Assembly (NCBI RefSeq): GCF_013386115.1
Contig: NZ_JACAOR010000001.1
Coordinates: forward strand, 152,639-216,638
Source: Pseudomonas gingeri
GTDB taxonomy: Bacteria > Pseudomonadota > Gammaproteobacteria > Pseudomonadales > Pseudomonadaceae
Reading direction: 5' to 3'
Length of the DNA: 64,000 nt
Shown here: positions 17,460 through 26,160 of the stretch, in pieces
Position numbering within the stretch: position 1 is the stretch's first letter
How the letters are laid out: each line of letters starts with the position of its first letter
Made by a program: the position numbers and the translations under genes
The notes under the pieces: model-generated
The model's input: the letters and a program-made list of their open reading frames with translations, nothing else
Databases searched by the model: none
What the model was told of the DNA's origin: nothing

Positions 17460-18512
17460 ATGCCGCAGCCGCTGGATATCACCGCGTTGCCGCTCCTGGA
17501 CCTTTCAGCGCTCGATGGCAGCGCCGGGCAGCGCCAGGATTTTCTCGACGCACTGCGTCACGCCGCACGCGATGTCGGATTTTTCTACCTGACCGGACAC
17601 GGCATCGACAGCGATCTGCTCAAGCAGGTCCAGGAGCATGCCCGGCAGTTCTTTGCCTTGCCCGACGAGGACAAGCAGGCCGTCGGCATGATCCATTCAC
17701 CGCACTTTCGCGGCTACAACCGCGCGGCCTCGGAGATCACCCGCGGTCAACCGGATCTGCGCGAACAGTTCGATATCGGCGCCGAACGCGAAGCCCTGGC
17801 ACTGGATGAACACACGCCGACCTGGGCCCGCCTGCAAGGGCCGAACCTGTGGCCGGCGGCGCTGCCCCAGCTCAAGCCGCTGTTGCTCGACTGGCAGCAG
17901 GCCATGACCCGGATGTCGCTGCGCCTGTTGCGGGCCTTTGCCCAGGCGCTGTCATTGCCGGAAGGGGCGTTCGATCCGCTTTACGGCGACAAGCCCAATG
18001 AACATATCAAGCTGATCCGCTACCCCGGTCGTACCGCGCACGAAAGCAACCAGGGCGTCGGTGCCCACAAGGATTCCGGGTTCCTCAGTTTCCTCCTGCA
18101 GGACCGGCAGGCTGGCCTGCAAGTGGAGATCGAGGAGGGCCGCTGGATCGATGCGCTGCCCCGGGAAAACACCCTGGTGGTGAATATCGGCGAATTGCTC
18201 GAACTGGCCACCAACGGTTATCTGCGGGCCACGGTGCATCGCGTGCAGTCACCGCCGGCCGGAAGCGAGCGCCTGTCGATTGCCTTCTTCCTCGGTGCGC
18301 AACTGGATGCGGTGGTGCCGCTGTATCCCTTGCCGACCGCGCTGCTGCGCGAGGCACGGGGCCCGGCCAGCGATCCCGACAACCCGTTGTTGCGTGATGT
18401 CGGCTGGAACTACCTCAAGGGTCGCCTGCGTTCGCACCCCGATGTCGCCCGGAGTTTCTACGCCGATGCCCCCACGCCCAAGGTGTTGGCCCCCAAGGCC
18501 GTCAGCGCCTGA
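17460..18512 (+). CDS. Isopenicillin-N-synthase-like 2OG/Fe(II)-type oxygenase
   Basis: The 350-residue protein has the DIOX_N region (residues 1-120, with RDVGFFYLTGHGI) and a C-terminal 2OG-Fe(II) oxygenase double-stranded beta-helix. The iron triad is visible as HKDSG (H201 and D203 approximately) and a later TVHRV histidine, followed by RLSIAFF, where the arginine binds 2-oxoglutarate. Members oxidise small molecules; the real substrate is not known. It is directly followed (28 bases) by the MetQNI-like genes. In Pseudomonas this pairing usually belongs to sulfur-source acquisition, so oxidation of an imported organosulfur compound is plausible. Confidence 0.85.
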   Translation: MPQPLDITALPLLDLSALDGSAGQRQDFLDALRHAARDVGFFYLTGHGIDSDLLKQVQEHARQFFALPDEDKQAVGMIHSPHFRGYNRAASEITRGQPDLREQFDIGAEREALALDEHTPTWARLQGPNLWPAALPQLKPLLLDWQQAMTRMSLRLLRAFAQALSLPEGAFDPLYGDKPNEHIKLIRYPGRTAHESNQGVGAHKDSGFLSFLLQDRQAGLQVEIEEGRWIDALPRENTLVVNIGELLELATNGYLRATVHRVQSPPAGSERLSIAFFLGAQLDAVVPLYPLPTALLREARGPASDPDNPLLRDVGWNYLKGRLRSHPDVARSFYADAPTPKVLAPKAVSA

Positions 18513-18540
18513 CCCTGTCATCAGCTCAAGGATTACCAGC

Positions 18541-19356
18541 ATGTTGAAAAAAACCGGATTGACCCTGGCGGTCGTGGCGGGCCTGTTCGCTTCATTCGGC
18601 GCCCTGGCCGCGGAACCGTTGCGAGTGGCGGCCGACCCGGTCCCCCACGCGCAGATCCTCGCTTATGTACAGAAAATCGATCCGCAACTGAACCTCAAGG
18701 TCATCGAGATTCCCAACGGCGTGAACTCCAACGAACTGCTGGCCCATGGCGACGTCGACGCCAACTACTTCCAGCACTTGCCGTATCTCAATTCCCAGGA
18801 ACAGGCCCTCGGCCAGAAGTTCGCGGTGGCGGCGACCGTGCATATCGAGCCGCTGGGAATCTACTCGCACCGACATAAAAGCTTCGACCAGGTGCCGCAA
18901 AAGGGCACCGTCGCGTTGCCGAACAATGTCACCAATCTCAGTCGTGCCCTGTACCTGCTGCAGGATAACGGCCTGATCAAGCTCAAGCCCGGCTTCAACA
19001 ACCCGGCTACCGACCAGGCAACGCCCAGGGACATTGCCGAGAACCCGAAACAGCTGAAGATTCTCGAGATTGAATCGCCGCAATTGCCCCGCGCCCTGGA
19101 CGATGTCGACCTGGCGGTGATCAACGGCAACTACGCGCTGGAGGCGGGCCTGTCGCCGGCCAGGGACGCCCTTGGCCTGGAAAAGGCCGTCGACAATCCC
19201 TACGCGAATATCCTGGTGACGACGCCGAAGTTGCAGGATGACCCACGGATCAGGCAACTGGCCAAGGACCTCAACTCACCCCAGGTGGCGAAATTCATCA
19301 CCGATACCTATTCGGGCTCGGTGATTCCGGTGACCGTCGCGGACCGCAAGCCATGA
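18541..19356 (+). CDS. metQ: MetQ/NlpA-family periplasmic binding protein
   Basis: The 271-residue NlpA-family protein has a Sec signal (cleavage after LAA near residue 24). There is no lipobox cysteine, so unlike many MetQ proteins it should be soluble. Conserved landmarks include [21 protein letters not shown] and [16 protein letters not shown]. It binds methionine or a related compound and feeds the MetNI importer encoded next, with which it overlaps by four bases (ATGA). The ATG at 18541 was chosen because the signal peptide starts there. Confidence 0.88.
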   Translation: MLKKTGLTLAVVAGLFASFGALAAEPLRVAADPVPHAQILAYVQKIDPQLNLKVIEIPNGVNSNELLAHGDVDANYFQHLPYLNSQEQALGQKFAVAATVHIEPLGIYSHRHKSFDQVPQKGTVALPNNVTNLSRALYLLQDNGLIKLKPGFNNPATDQATPRDIAENPKQLKILEIESPQLPRALDDVDLAVINGNYALEAGLSPARDALGLEKAVDNPYANILVTTPKLQDDPRIRQLAKDLNSPQVAKFITDTYSGSVIPVTVADRKP

Positions 19357-20132
19357 TCCGCGTCGAGCAGTTGAGCAAGCGCTATGGCGAAGGGGCGCCG
19401 GTACTGGACCGGGTGTCCCTGGACATCCCCGACGGGGCGATCTACGGCATCGTCGGTCGCAGCGGTGCCGGCAAGTCGACCTTGCTGCGTTGCCTCAATC
19501 TGCTCGAACGCCCCAGCGCCGGGCGCGTGGTGGTCGACGGCCAGGACCTGACGACCCTGTCCGATCGGGACCTGCGCAGCCAGCGCCAACGTATCGGCAT
19601 GATTTTCCAGGGCTTCAACCTGCTGCACTCGCGCAATGTCTTCGACAATATCGCCGTGCCGCTGGAAATCGCCGGCACCGGCAAGGCTGAACGGCAGGCC
19701 CGGGTTTGCGAGCTGCTGGAACTGGTGGGCCTGGCGGACAAGGCCGAGGCCTTTCCCTCGCAACTGTCCGGCGGGCAGAAACAGCGGGTCGGCATTGCCC
19801 GGGCCCTGGCGGCACGCCCGGCCTATCTGCTTTCGGATGAGGCCACCAGTGCCCTCGATCCGGAAACCACGGCGTCGATTCTCGAATTGCTGCGCGATAT
19901 CAATCGCCGGTTGGGGCTGACCATCGTGCTGATCACCCATGAGCTGGATGTCATCCGATCGATCTGCGACCACGCCGCTTCCCTGGCTCAGGGGCGACTG
20001 CTGGAGTCCGGTCCGCTGGCGCGTTTGCTGGCCGACCCGGACTCGGCCCTGGGACGCTCGCTGCTACCGGCCCCGCAGCCGCGCTTCGACGATGAGGTGC
20101 GGATCCCGCGCTTGAGGTTGGCCCAGTTATGA
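19353..20132 (+). CDS. metN: MetN-like ABC transporter ATPase lacking the NIL regulatory domain
   Basis: The 259-residue ATPase has Walker [10 protein letters not shown] at residues 35-43, the signature LSGGQKQR near residue 135, and Walker B with [11 protein letters not shown]. True MetN is about 340 residues and ends with a NIL (ACT-like) domain that binds intracellular methionine and shuts the importer. Here the protein stops soon after the ATPase fold, so that feedback is missing. It overlaps metQ-like and metI-like genes by four bases each. Confidence 0.9.
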   Translation: MIRVEQLSKRYGEGAPVLDRVSLDIPDGAIYGIVGRSGAGKSTLLRCLNLLERPSAGRVVVDGQDLTTLSDRDLRSQRQRIGMIFQGFNLLHSRNVFDNIAVPLEIAGTGKAERQARVCELLELVGLADKAEAFPSQLSGGQKQRVGIARALAARPAYLLSDEATSALDPETTASILELLRDINRRLGLTIVLITHELDVIRSICDHAASLAQGRLLESGPLARLLADPDSALGRSLLPAPQPRFDDEVRIPRLRLAQL

Positions 20133-20800
20133 CCCGGACCATCGATTGGAACGAGATTTTCCAGCTGTTGCTCAACGCCACCGGCGAGACCCTGTACATG
20201 GTGCTGCTGGCGGGGCTCTTCACCTTGTTGATCGGCCTGCCCCTCGGGGTCCTGCTGTTCATCAGCCGTCGCCATGGCCTGTACCCGCTGCCGCGCCTGC
20301 ATGGCGGCCTGAGCGCGCTGGTCAACCTCGGGCGGTCGTTGCCATTCGTGGTGATGCTGATCGCCCTGATCCCGCTGACCCGACTGATTGTCGGCACCAC
20401 CCTGGGTAGCACCGCCGCCGTGGTACCGATCACCATCGGCGCCTTTCCATTCTTCGCCCGTATCGTGGAAAACGCTTTGGATGAGGTCGACAAGGGACGG
20501 ATCGAGGCCATCCTATCCATGGGCGGCGATATCCGCCATGTGATTTTCAAGGTCCTGTTGCCCGAGTCGCTGCCGGCCTTGCTGGCGGGCGTTACCCTGA
20601 CCCTGGTGATGCTGATCGGCTTCTCCTCCATGGCCGGAGTGATCGGCGGGGGCGGCCTGGGGGACCTGGCGATCCGCTATGGCTATCAGCGTTTCAACAA
20701 CGAGGTGATGGTCGCCACGGTGATCGTCCTGGTGATTCTGGTGCAGGGTGTGCAAAGCCTCGGGGATCGACTGGTGCGTTCCCTGGCCCATCGGCGCTGA
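20129..20800 (+). CDS. metI: MetI-like ABC transporter permease
   Basis: The 223-residue MetI-type permease has about five helices and the motif [15 protein letters not shown] in the coupling loop, which docks to the ATPase. The [20 protein letters not shown] segment near the end is highly typical of MetI. Overlap with the ATPase gene (ATGA-like) shows co-translation. It ends the operon; a 285-base gap follows. Confidence 0.92.
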   Translation: MTRTIDWNEIFQLLLNATGETLYMVLLAGLFTLLIGLPLGVLLFISRRHGLYPLPRLHGGLSALVNLGRSLPFVVMLIALIPLTRLIVGTTLGSTAAVVPITIGAFPFFARIVENALDEVDKGRIEAILSMGGDIRHVIFKVLLPESLPALLAGVTLTLVMLIGFSSMAGVIGGGGLGDLAIRYGYQRFNNEVMVATVIVLVILVQGVQSLGDRLVRSLAHRR

Positions 20801-21009
20801 GGAAACCGGAAAAGTTCGAGCTGTTTAGATTGATTATTTCCTTCGGCTATTTGAATAGCTCGTACGGGCATATCCAAAGCGGGTAATCCGCCGTTGAAAC
20901 TGCCTGTCTGTCTGCTTTGAAAGCGATATGACCGCCAGGACGGATATCGGCCCGCAAAGGGCAGCATAAAACTCGCTCCGACATCCGTTCCGGCTGCTGG
21001 ATCGCCGTC

Positions 21010-21037
21010 TTGCCGTGCGCCTGGCATTCCCTAGAAT
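21010..21037 (+). promoter_or_regulatory. Candidate sigma-70 promoter of the Met/Cys-rich gene
   Basis: TTGCCG (21010-21015) and TAGAAT (21032-21037), 16 bases apart, lie about 50 bases before the ATG at 21086. AGGGAG at 21073-21078 is a strong ribosome binding site. A heptamer, AACTATC, is repeated just upstream of it. Confidence 0.45.
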
Positions 21038-21085
21038 CCGCCCCATCAGCTTCGTCCAACTATCGAACTATCAGGGAGTTTCACC

Positions 21086-21592
21086 ATGATGAATGCCATG
21101 CAGATGCAAATGCCGATGAACACCATGCCGATGATGCCGGCCATGGGGATGCCGATGATGATGGCGACCATGAGCTGCGAAATGATGGGCGACGGCATGC
21201 TGTGCAAGATGATGCCGGCGGCGGGCATGGACATGGCCATGTTTAAGAACAGCGCGCAAATGATGCAGATGATGATGGACTGCGGCATGCCGATGATGAT
21301 GCATTGCGCCAACATGAGCATGATGTGCATGTCCCAAGCGGCCATGGCCATGCCGATGATGGGCAGCATGATGCCGATGCCGATGATGGGCATGCCGATG
21401 CCGTCGATGAAATGCGTGATGGAATGCTCGATGCTGGCCGACGGCATGCAGTGCAAGATCATGCCGATGGCCGGCATGAACATGGACATGATGAAAAGCT
21501 GCTGCGCCCTGATGATGAAGCTGATGAACGACTGCAGCATGCCGATGATGATGAGCTGCAACGGCATGCCGATGATGTGCTGCACCTGCTGA
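21086..21592 (+). CDS. Extremely methionine/cysteine-rich protein with internal duplication
   Basis: I recognise no family. By hand count 67 of 168 residues are Met and 15 are Cys, about half of the chain; there is one Phe, one His, and no Trp or Tyr. Two similar halves are visible (about 29-82 and 108-168), each with the pattern C..M..DGM.CK.MP.AGM.M, then DC.MPMMM.C and a closing MMC. There is no signal peptide, so it should be cytosolic. A candidate promoter, strong ribosome binding site and bidirectional terminator show it is a real monocistronic gene. The thioether and thiol ligands suit soft metals such as Cu(I); methionine storage or oxidant quenching are alternatives. The MetQNI-like operon lies just upstream. 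Confidence 0.85.
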   Translation: MMNAMQMQMPMNTMPMMPAMGMPMMMATMSCEMMGDGMLCKMMPAAGMDMAMFKNSAQMMQMMMDCGMPMMMHCANMSMMCMSQAAMAMPMMGSMMPMPMMGMPMPSMKCVMECSMLADGMQCKIMPMAGMNMDMMKSCCALMMKLMNDCSMPMMMSCNGMPMMCCTC

Positions 21593-21607
21593 TCGATCCG
21601 GCAGTAA

Positions 21608-21644
21608 AAAAAGCCCGGCTGGAGTGATCCTCGCCGGGCTTTTT
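21608..21644. terminator. Bidirectional intrinsic terminator
   Basis: Perfect 12-base arms (AAAAAGCCCGGC and GCCGGGCTTTTT) around a 13-base loop give a T-run on both strands. It ends the Met-rich gene on the plus strand and the XRE-cupin gene on the minus strand. Confidence 0.92.
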
Positions 21645-21660
21645 CGTGGCTGTCGGTGGG

Positions 21661-22308
21661 TCAGTCGAGGCGTTCGGGGTAGGTCACCACCAGGTACGCC
21701 ACGGCTTCGCTGTCGGCGGGATTGCGATAGCGATGCGGCTGGTCGGCGTAGAACAGGATCGAGTCGCCGGTGGACAGCAGGTAGCGTTGGTCATTGACAC
21801 TGATCTCCAGTACACCCTGGGCCACCACCAGGTTTTCCTGGACTCCGGGGCCATGTCCCTCGGACTCGTCCTCGCCCAGCGGGCTCAGGCGCAGTTCGTA
21901 GAATTCCGATTGGCGCGCCACATCGAACGGGAACAGGGCGCGGCTGACAAAGGCGCCGTTGGCACTGACCAGGCGCTTGCTCTTGTTCGCCGACAGGACC
22001 GCCACACCCTCGAAGGCACGATGTTCGAGAAAGGCCGCGACGGATACTTTCAGGCCCTTGGCAATCTTGCACAGCACCTTGATCGACGGCACACTGCGGC
22101 CGGACTCGATCTGCGCCAGCATCGCCCGGCTGACCCCGCATTGACGGGCGAGGGCATCGAGGGACAGATGATGCTTGCCGCGCAGGCGTTGCAGGTTCTG
22201 GGCGACCCGTGCGCAGATCGGGTCTTCTTCAAGCGCCTGCAGGTTGTTCAGGTCCAGCGGCGGTTCGTCGGCGCTCGCCAGAAACCGCGAGGGCTCCTGC
22301 GCATTCAC
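21661..22308 (-). CDS. XRE-family regulator with C-terminal cupin sensor domain
   Basis: The 215-residue protein has an HTH_3 domain at about residues 35-90 (LSLDALARQCGVSRAMLAQIE) and a C-terminal cupin_2 domain from about 140 (GVQENLVVAQGVLEI, then LSTGDSILFYADQPHRY). This layout matches PuuR/SutR-like regulators of amine or sulfur metabolism. I take GTG at 22308 as the start because its first bases overlap the stop of the 53-codon gene as GTGA; no internal ATG precedes the DNA-binding domain. It ends at the same terminator as the Met-rich gene. Confidence 0.85.
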   Translation of the reverse strand: MNAQEPSRFLASADEPPLDLNNLQALEEDPICARVAQNLQRLRGKHHLSLDALARQCGVSRAMLAQIESGRSVPSIKVLCKIAKGLKVSVAAFLEHRAFEGVAVLSANKSKRLVSANGAFVSRALFPFDVARQSEFYELRLSPLGEDESEGHGPGVQENLVVAQGVLEISVNDQRYLLSTGDSILFYADQPHRYRNPADSEAVAYLVVTYPERLD

Positions 22309-22466
22309 GCGTGACGGGGCTCGGTGGCACGGGCGCTCTGCACCCACTGGAACGCCTGGTAGCCGGCATTGCGTGCATACATTTCCCACAGGGTCCGGGC
22401 CAGTTGCTGCGCCTGCTTGCGTTTGCGATAGCGGGCGAGGTCGATAACGGTATCGGTCGGATGCAT
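22305..22466 (-). CDS. 53-residue conserved-looking small protein coupled to the XRE regulator
   Basis: A short open frame starts at the ATG at 22466 with GGAGAG five bases upstream and ends in a TGA that overlaps the regulator's GTG (GTGA). The product begins MHPTDTVIDLARYRKRKQAQ, is basic in the first half, and has a single amphipathic helix-like centre with two Trp residues. It has no membrane segment. The overlap and good ribosome binding site make it a probable leader gene of the regulator operon. I do not recognise its family. It may simply allow coupled translation or may bind the regulator. Confidence 0.65.
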   Translation of the reverse strand: MHPTDTVIDLARYRKRKQAQQLARTLWEMYARNAGYQAFQWVQSARATEPRHA

Positions 22467-22623
22467 GGGGACTCTCCAGTGTCGGTATGAGGGGAGAGTA
22501 CGTGGTTGTTTTAATAACGATAAATACTGATTTTTTATTTATTAATTCTTTTTGGGTCTTAGTGCGCGGCTCCGTCGAAAGCCTGTCGCCAGGCCCGGGA
22601 GCGGACCTGGCGGGTGGTCGTGA

Positions 22624-23367
22624 TCAGGCGCCCGGGCTGGACTTGAACACGCCGCTGAGGACAAACGCGTAGCGCTCCGGACGAATGAAAAAGGTCGTGC
22701 GGTCACAGCAGCGACCATCGGCGAAATACGAGGTGCGCTCCATCACCAGCAGTGCCGCGCCGCGTTTGACGTGCAGGGCATTGGCCAGGTGCCTGTCGGC
22801 CTCCTGGGCGCGGATCGCCATGTCGGCACGGGTCACCGGCGAGCCGGTGATCGACTCGAGGATCGAGTAGATCGGCCGGTGCTCGACCTCGCTCCAGACC
22901 ACGCTTGCCAGTTCGGCGGGCAGGTGGCTGCGGCCCAGGGCAATGGGTTCGTCGTCGACAAAGTGCAGGCGCTCCAGCAGCAGGCAATCCTGTGCCGCGC
23001 CGAACAGCCCGCGCAACGCCTCGGGAACCGCCTGCAGGTGATGGTCGAGGACCCGCATGCTCGGCTTCAGTCCTTGCAACAGCAGGGCTTCATGAAAGCT
23101 GCGCAGGGCATCGAGGCCATGTCGCACCTGCTTGGCCGCGACAAAAGTGCCCTTGCCCTGTTTGCGCTCCACCACGCCATCGTCGCTGAGTTTGCCCACG
23201 GCCAGGCGGATGGTCACGCGGCTCACCGCGAAGCGCTGGCCCAGTTCGGCCTCCGAGGGCAGCTTGCCGCTGGGTTCGTAGTCGCCGCGCTGGATCTCCC
23301 CGAGTAGCTGGTGGGCGATCTGTTCGTAGAGCGAGGTCGTGCTGTCGCGAAGAATGGACGTAGACAC
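22624..23367 (-). CDS. GntR-family regulator with UTRA domain (HutC subfamily)
   Basis: The 247-residue protein has the GntR winged helix at about residues 10-75 (LYEQIAHQLLGEIQRGDYEPSGKLPSE, RFAVSRVTIRLAVGKL) and a UTRA effector domain from about 95 on. HutC-type members sense small carboxylates, sugars or phosphonates. It is divergent from the ABC-DUF3604 operon, and palindromes fill the short gap at the operon's first codon, so it most likely represses that operon. The ligand is unknown. Confidence 0.9.
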   Translation of the reverse strand: MSTSILRDSTTSLYEQIAHQLLGEIQRGDYEPSGKLPSEAELGQRFAVSRVTIRLAVGKLSDDGVVERKQGKGTFVAAKQVRHGLDALRSFHEALLLQGLKPSMRVLDHHLQAVPEALRGLFGAAQDCLLLERLHFVDDEPIALGRSHLPAELASVVWSEVEHRPIYSILESITGSPVTRADMAIRAQEADRHLANALHVKRGAALLVMERTSYFADGRCCDRTTFFIRPERYAFVLSGVFKSSPGA

Positions 23368-23445
23368 TGAGTGATTCCATGGCCGGAGAAGCGAGGACCG
23401 AGACTTCGCTTCTAAGGTTATAAAAACAGGTTATTGGGATGACTT

Positions 23446-23461
23446 GTATTAATACGTATTA
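23446..23461. promoter_or_regulatory. Overlapping palindromes at the start of the ABC operon
   Basis: Two perfect palindromes overlap: GTATTAATAC (23446-23455) and TAATACGTATTA (23450-23461). The second includes the first base of the annotated ATG at 23461. HutC-type GntR proteins bind short palindromes beginning GT and ending AC, so this is a candidate operator for the divergent GntR. It would block initiation or early elongation. Confidence 0.5.
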
Positions 23462-24354
23462 TGTCAGGCATTCCCATTGTAAACGACCTGACGACACTTG
23501 CCATGCCAGAACTCTTTCCTTGTGCCCCGCGGTCGGCCGCGGCGCTGATGGTCGATGACATCAGTTTCAGCTATCCCAACGGTCATCGGGTGTTTTCCTC
23601 CTTCAGCCTGAGTGCCGCCCCTGGCGAGTTCGTCGCGATCCTCGGGCCTTCCGGCTGCGGCAAGACCACCTTGCTCAACCTGTTGTCGGGTTTTGTCCGG
23701 CCGCAGGCGGGGCAGATCCGCCTGAACCAGACCACGGTGCACCCGGAGCGTTCGGAACTCGGCTATGTGTTCCAGGCGCCGCAACTGTTTCCCTGGCTGA
23801 CCGCCCTGGAGAATGTCCGCTTCGGCTTGCGCATGGCCGGTGATACCAGCGAGGCGCGGCAGCGCGAACAGGCCATGCAGTACCTGCGCCTGGTCGGCCT
23901 GGAGCAGGCCGCCCAGCGCTTGCCCCATCAGTTGTCCGGCGGCATGCAGCAGCGCGTTTCGCTGGCCCGCACCCTGGCGCTGGAGCCGGAGGTCCTGCTG
24001 ATGGACGAACCCTTCGCCGCGCTGGATGCGATCAGTCGCAACAGCATGAACGAGGAAACCCTGCGGATCTGGGCCGAACTGGGCCAGACGGTGTTGTTCA
24101 TTACCCATGATATCGACGAGGCGGTGTTCCTCGCGGACCGGGTGATTGTCCTGAATATCGCCCCCGGCGGCATCCACAGCGAACTGCGGATCGACCTGCC
24201 GCGCCCGCGCTCCAATCGCAACACTCGTCGGCTGCCGGCTTTCCTCGATTACCGCAATGAGCTGATGGAGCGTATTTCCCAGGTCATGGCGCTGTCCGAG
24301 GCCCGTGTTTGCCCCGCTGTTTCCCTCTCCCCTGAAATCGAGTCGATCCAATGA
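23461..24354 (+). CDS. SsuB/TauB-like ABC transporter ATPase
   Basis: The 297-residue ATPase has Walker A GPSGCGKTT at residues 62-70, the signature LSGGMQQR, and Walker B LLMDEPFAALD with the H-loop VLFITHDIDEAVFLADR. This is the sulfonate/nitrate/taurine importer type. No clear ribosome binding site precedes the ATG at 23461, and a palindrome covers it; ATG 23503 is an alternative start that would still keep the whole ATPase fold. It overlaps the binding-protein gene by four bases. Confidence 0.88.
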   Translation: MSGIPIVNDLTTLAMPELFPCAPRSAAALMVDDISFSYPNGHRVFSSFSLSAAPGEFVAILGPSGCGKTTLLNLLSGFVRPQAGQIRLNQTTVHPERSELGYVFQAPQLFPWLTALENVRFGLRMAGDTSEARQREQAMQYLRLVGLEQAAQRLPHQLSGGMQQRVSLARTLALEPEVLLMDEPFAALDAISRNSMNEETLRIWAELGQTVLFITHDIDEAVFLADRVIVLNIAPGGIHSELRIDLPRPRSNRNTRRLPAFLDYRNELMERISQVMALSEARVCPAVSLSPEIESIQ

Positions 24355-25352
24355 TCAAACGTACCCTGCTTGCCCTTTCATTGTCCGTGGTCGCCGTGGC
24401 CGGCAGTCTGTCGGCCGTTGCCGATGAGAGCCGGCCGTTGCGGGTGGGCTATGTGTTTGCCATGGCCAATGCGCCGGCGCTGATCGCGGACAGGCAGGGT
24501 TACTACCGCGAGGAAGGCCTGACGGTGGACCTCAGGGCCCTCGGTGACGGGCCGGTGATCCAGCAGGCCCTGGCGGCCGGTGAGCTGGATGTCGCCTACG
24601 TCGGCACGCCCCCGGTGTACCAGTGGTTCTCCCGCGGCTTGCAGAGCCGCATCCTGGCCAAGGTCAACTACGGCCAGGCGGCGGTGATCGTCGACAGCAA
24701 GAGCCCGATCACCTCCCTGGCCGGACTCAAGGGCAAGAAGCTCGCCGGGGTCAAGAAGGGCAGCGGCATGGACGTGCTGCTCAGGGGCTATGTGCTCAAG
24801 GAAAAGGCCGGCCTGAATCCCGATGCCGACCTGAACATCATCGACATGCCGCCGGGCAACATGAATGCCGCCCTTGAGCGTGGCATCGTCGACGCGGCCT
24901 TTTCCTGGGAGCCCTTCGTCAGCCAGTCGCTGCTGCGCGGTTCGAGCCGGGTGCTGTTCGATGTCAACCAGGCCTTGCCCGAATACCCCTGGTACGTGGT
25001 GATCGCCTTGCCGAAAACCCTGCAGGAACGCCCTGACGATGTGGTCAGGCTGCTACGGGCCCATCGCAAGGCAATTGCCTTTCTCAACGAGCATCCGGCC
25101 GAGTCGAACCGGATCATCGCCGAGGCGTTCAAGCTCGAAGCGGTGCAGGGCCCGGACGGCAGCACCATCGCCCCGGAAACCATCGTTGCCCAGGCCCGCA
25201 GCCGGCTCGGCTGGTCGGCGGATCTGCAGGACGCCGATATCCGCTTTATCCAGCGCCTGATGAACTACTCCCTTGACCTGGGCTTTATCGATGCACCGCT
25301 CAAGACCGAGCAGATCGTCGACACCACCTACCTGGAAAAAGCCTCGCGCTGA
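24351..25352 (+). CDS. SsuA/NrtA-like periplasmic binding protein
   Basis: The 333-residue protein has a Sec signal (cleavage after AVA near residue 24) and an SsuA/THI5-like NMT1 domain: LRVGYVFAMANAPALIADRQ, then GELDVAYVGTPPVYQW. Members bind sulfonates, nitrate, taurine or pyrimidines. The cargo here is unknown; the co-transcribed DUF3604 enzyme does not identify it. No sulfonate monooxygenase gene accompanies it, which argues against simple alkanesulfonate use. Confidence 0.88.
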   Translation: MIKRTLLALSLSVVAVAGSLSAVADESRPLRVGYVFAMANAPALIADRQGYYREEGLTVDLRALGDGPVIQQALAAGELDVAYVGTPPVYQWFSRGLQSRILAKVNYGQAAVIVDSKSPITSLAGLKGKKLAGVKKGSGMDVLLRGYVLKEKAGLNPDADLNIIDMPPGNMNAALERGIVDAAFSWEPFVSQSLLRGSSRVLFDVNQALPEYPWYVVIALPKTLQERPDDVVRLLRAHRKAIAFLNEHPAESNRIIAEAFKLEAVQGPDGSTIAPETIVAQARSRLGWSADLQDADIRFIQRLMNYSLDLGFIDAPLKTEQIVDTTYLEKASR

Positions 25353-25359
25353 GTCTGTC

Positions 25360-26109
25360 ATGTCCTTGCCAAAACCGAATTGGGGCTGGGCTTCGCTGCC
25401 CGTCCTGCTGTTGATCTGGGTGGCCTTGGCCAGCCGTTTTCCCACCTACATCCTGCCGCAGCCCTGGGACGTGGCCCGCGAAACGTTGCGCTGGCTGGGC
25501 GACGGTTCGTTGTGGCAGCACCTGCGGGCCAGTGTGCTCGAAGAGTTGGGCGGGTTCTGTGCCGCGGTGCTGGTCGCGGTCCTGCTGGGTACGGCGGGCG
25601 GTCTGTCTTCGCGTTTTCGCGACTTCATATCGCCGCTCAACAGCCTGTTCATGGCGATCCCGCCCATCGCCTGGGCACCGCTGATCATGATCATTTTCGG
25701 CCTGGGCTATGTGTCCATCGTCCTGGTGATCTTTATCGCCGCGGTGTTTCCCATGGCCGTGACCATCCAGGAGGGCGTGCAGAGCATTCGCGGCGGCGAA
25801 GTCCGCGCGGCACGCACCCTGGGGGCCAATCCCTGGCAACTGCTCGCCCATGTCTACCTGCCGGCGTCGCTGCCGTTTGTCACGGCCGCCCTGCGTATCG
25901 GTTTCAGCCAGGGCTGGCGGGCGCTGGTGGCGGCGGAAATGATCGGCGCCTCCCAGGGGATCGGCTGGATGGTTGCCACCGGCGGGCAGATCGGCAACAG
26001 CAGCCAGGTGCTGCTGGGCATCGTGCTGATCGGCCTGATCGCCTGGCTGATGGAGAGTTTCGTGTTCCGGCGCATCGAGCGTCACTACCAGAAATGGCGC
26101 GTGCAATAG
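25360..26109 (+). CDS. SsuC/TauC-like ABC transporter permease
   Basis: The 249-residue permease has six or so helices and the EAA loop VRAARTLGANPWQLLAHVYLPASLP near residues 145-170. The GMAIPPIAWAPL-like segment (here MAIPPIAWAPL, about 98-108) is typical of the SsuC/TauC type. I chose the ATG at 25360, seven bases after the binding-protein stop; the upstream frame overlaps that gene and is not plausible. Confidence 0.9.
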   Translation: MSLPKPNWGWASLPVLLLIWVALASRFPTYILPQPWDVARETLRWLGDGSLWQHLRASVLEELGGFCAAVLVAVLLGTAGGLSSRFRDFISPLNSLFMAIPPIAWAPLIMIIFGLGYVSIVLVIFIAAVFPMAVTIQEGVQSIRGGEVRAARTLGANPWQLLAHVYLPASLPFVTAALRIGFSQGWRALVAAEMIGASQGIGWMVATGGQIGNSSQVLLGIVLIGLIAWLMESFVFRRIERHYQKWRVQ

Positions 26110-26160
26110 AGCGTGCCAGTCCCTATTGAAGATTCCGCGAAGACCCGTACGAGGTGTCAT

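Noticed and set aside
21046..21585. Minus-strand His/Ile-rich frame opposite the Met-rich gene
   Set aside because: Repeated ATG codons read as CAT on the other strand; the plus-strand gene has the ribosome binding site and terminator.
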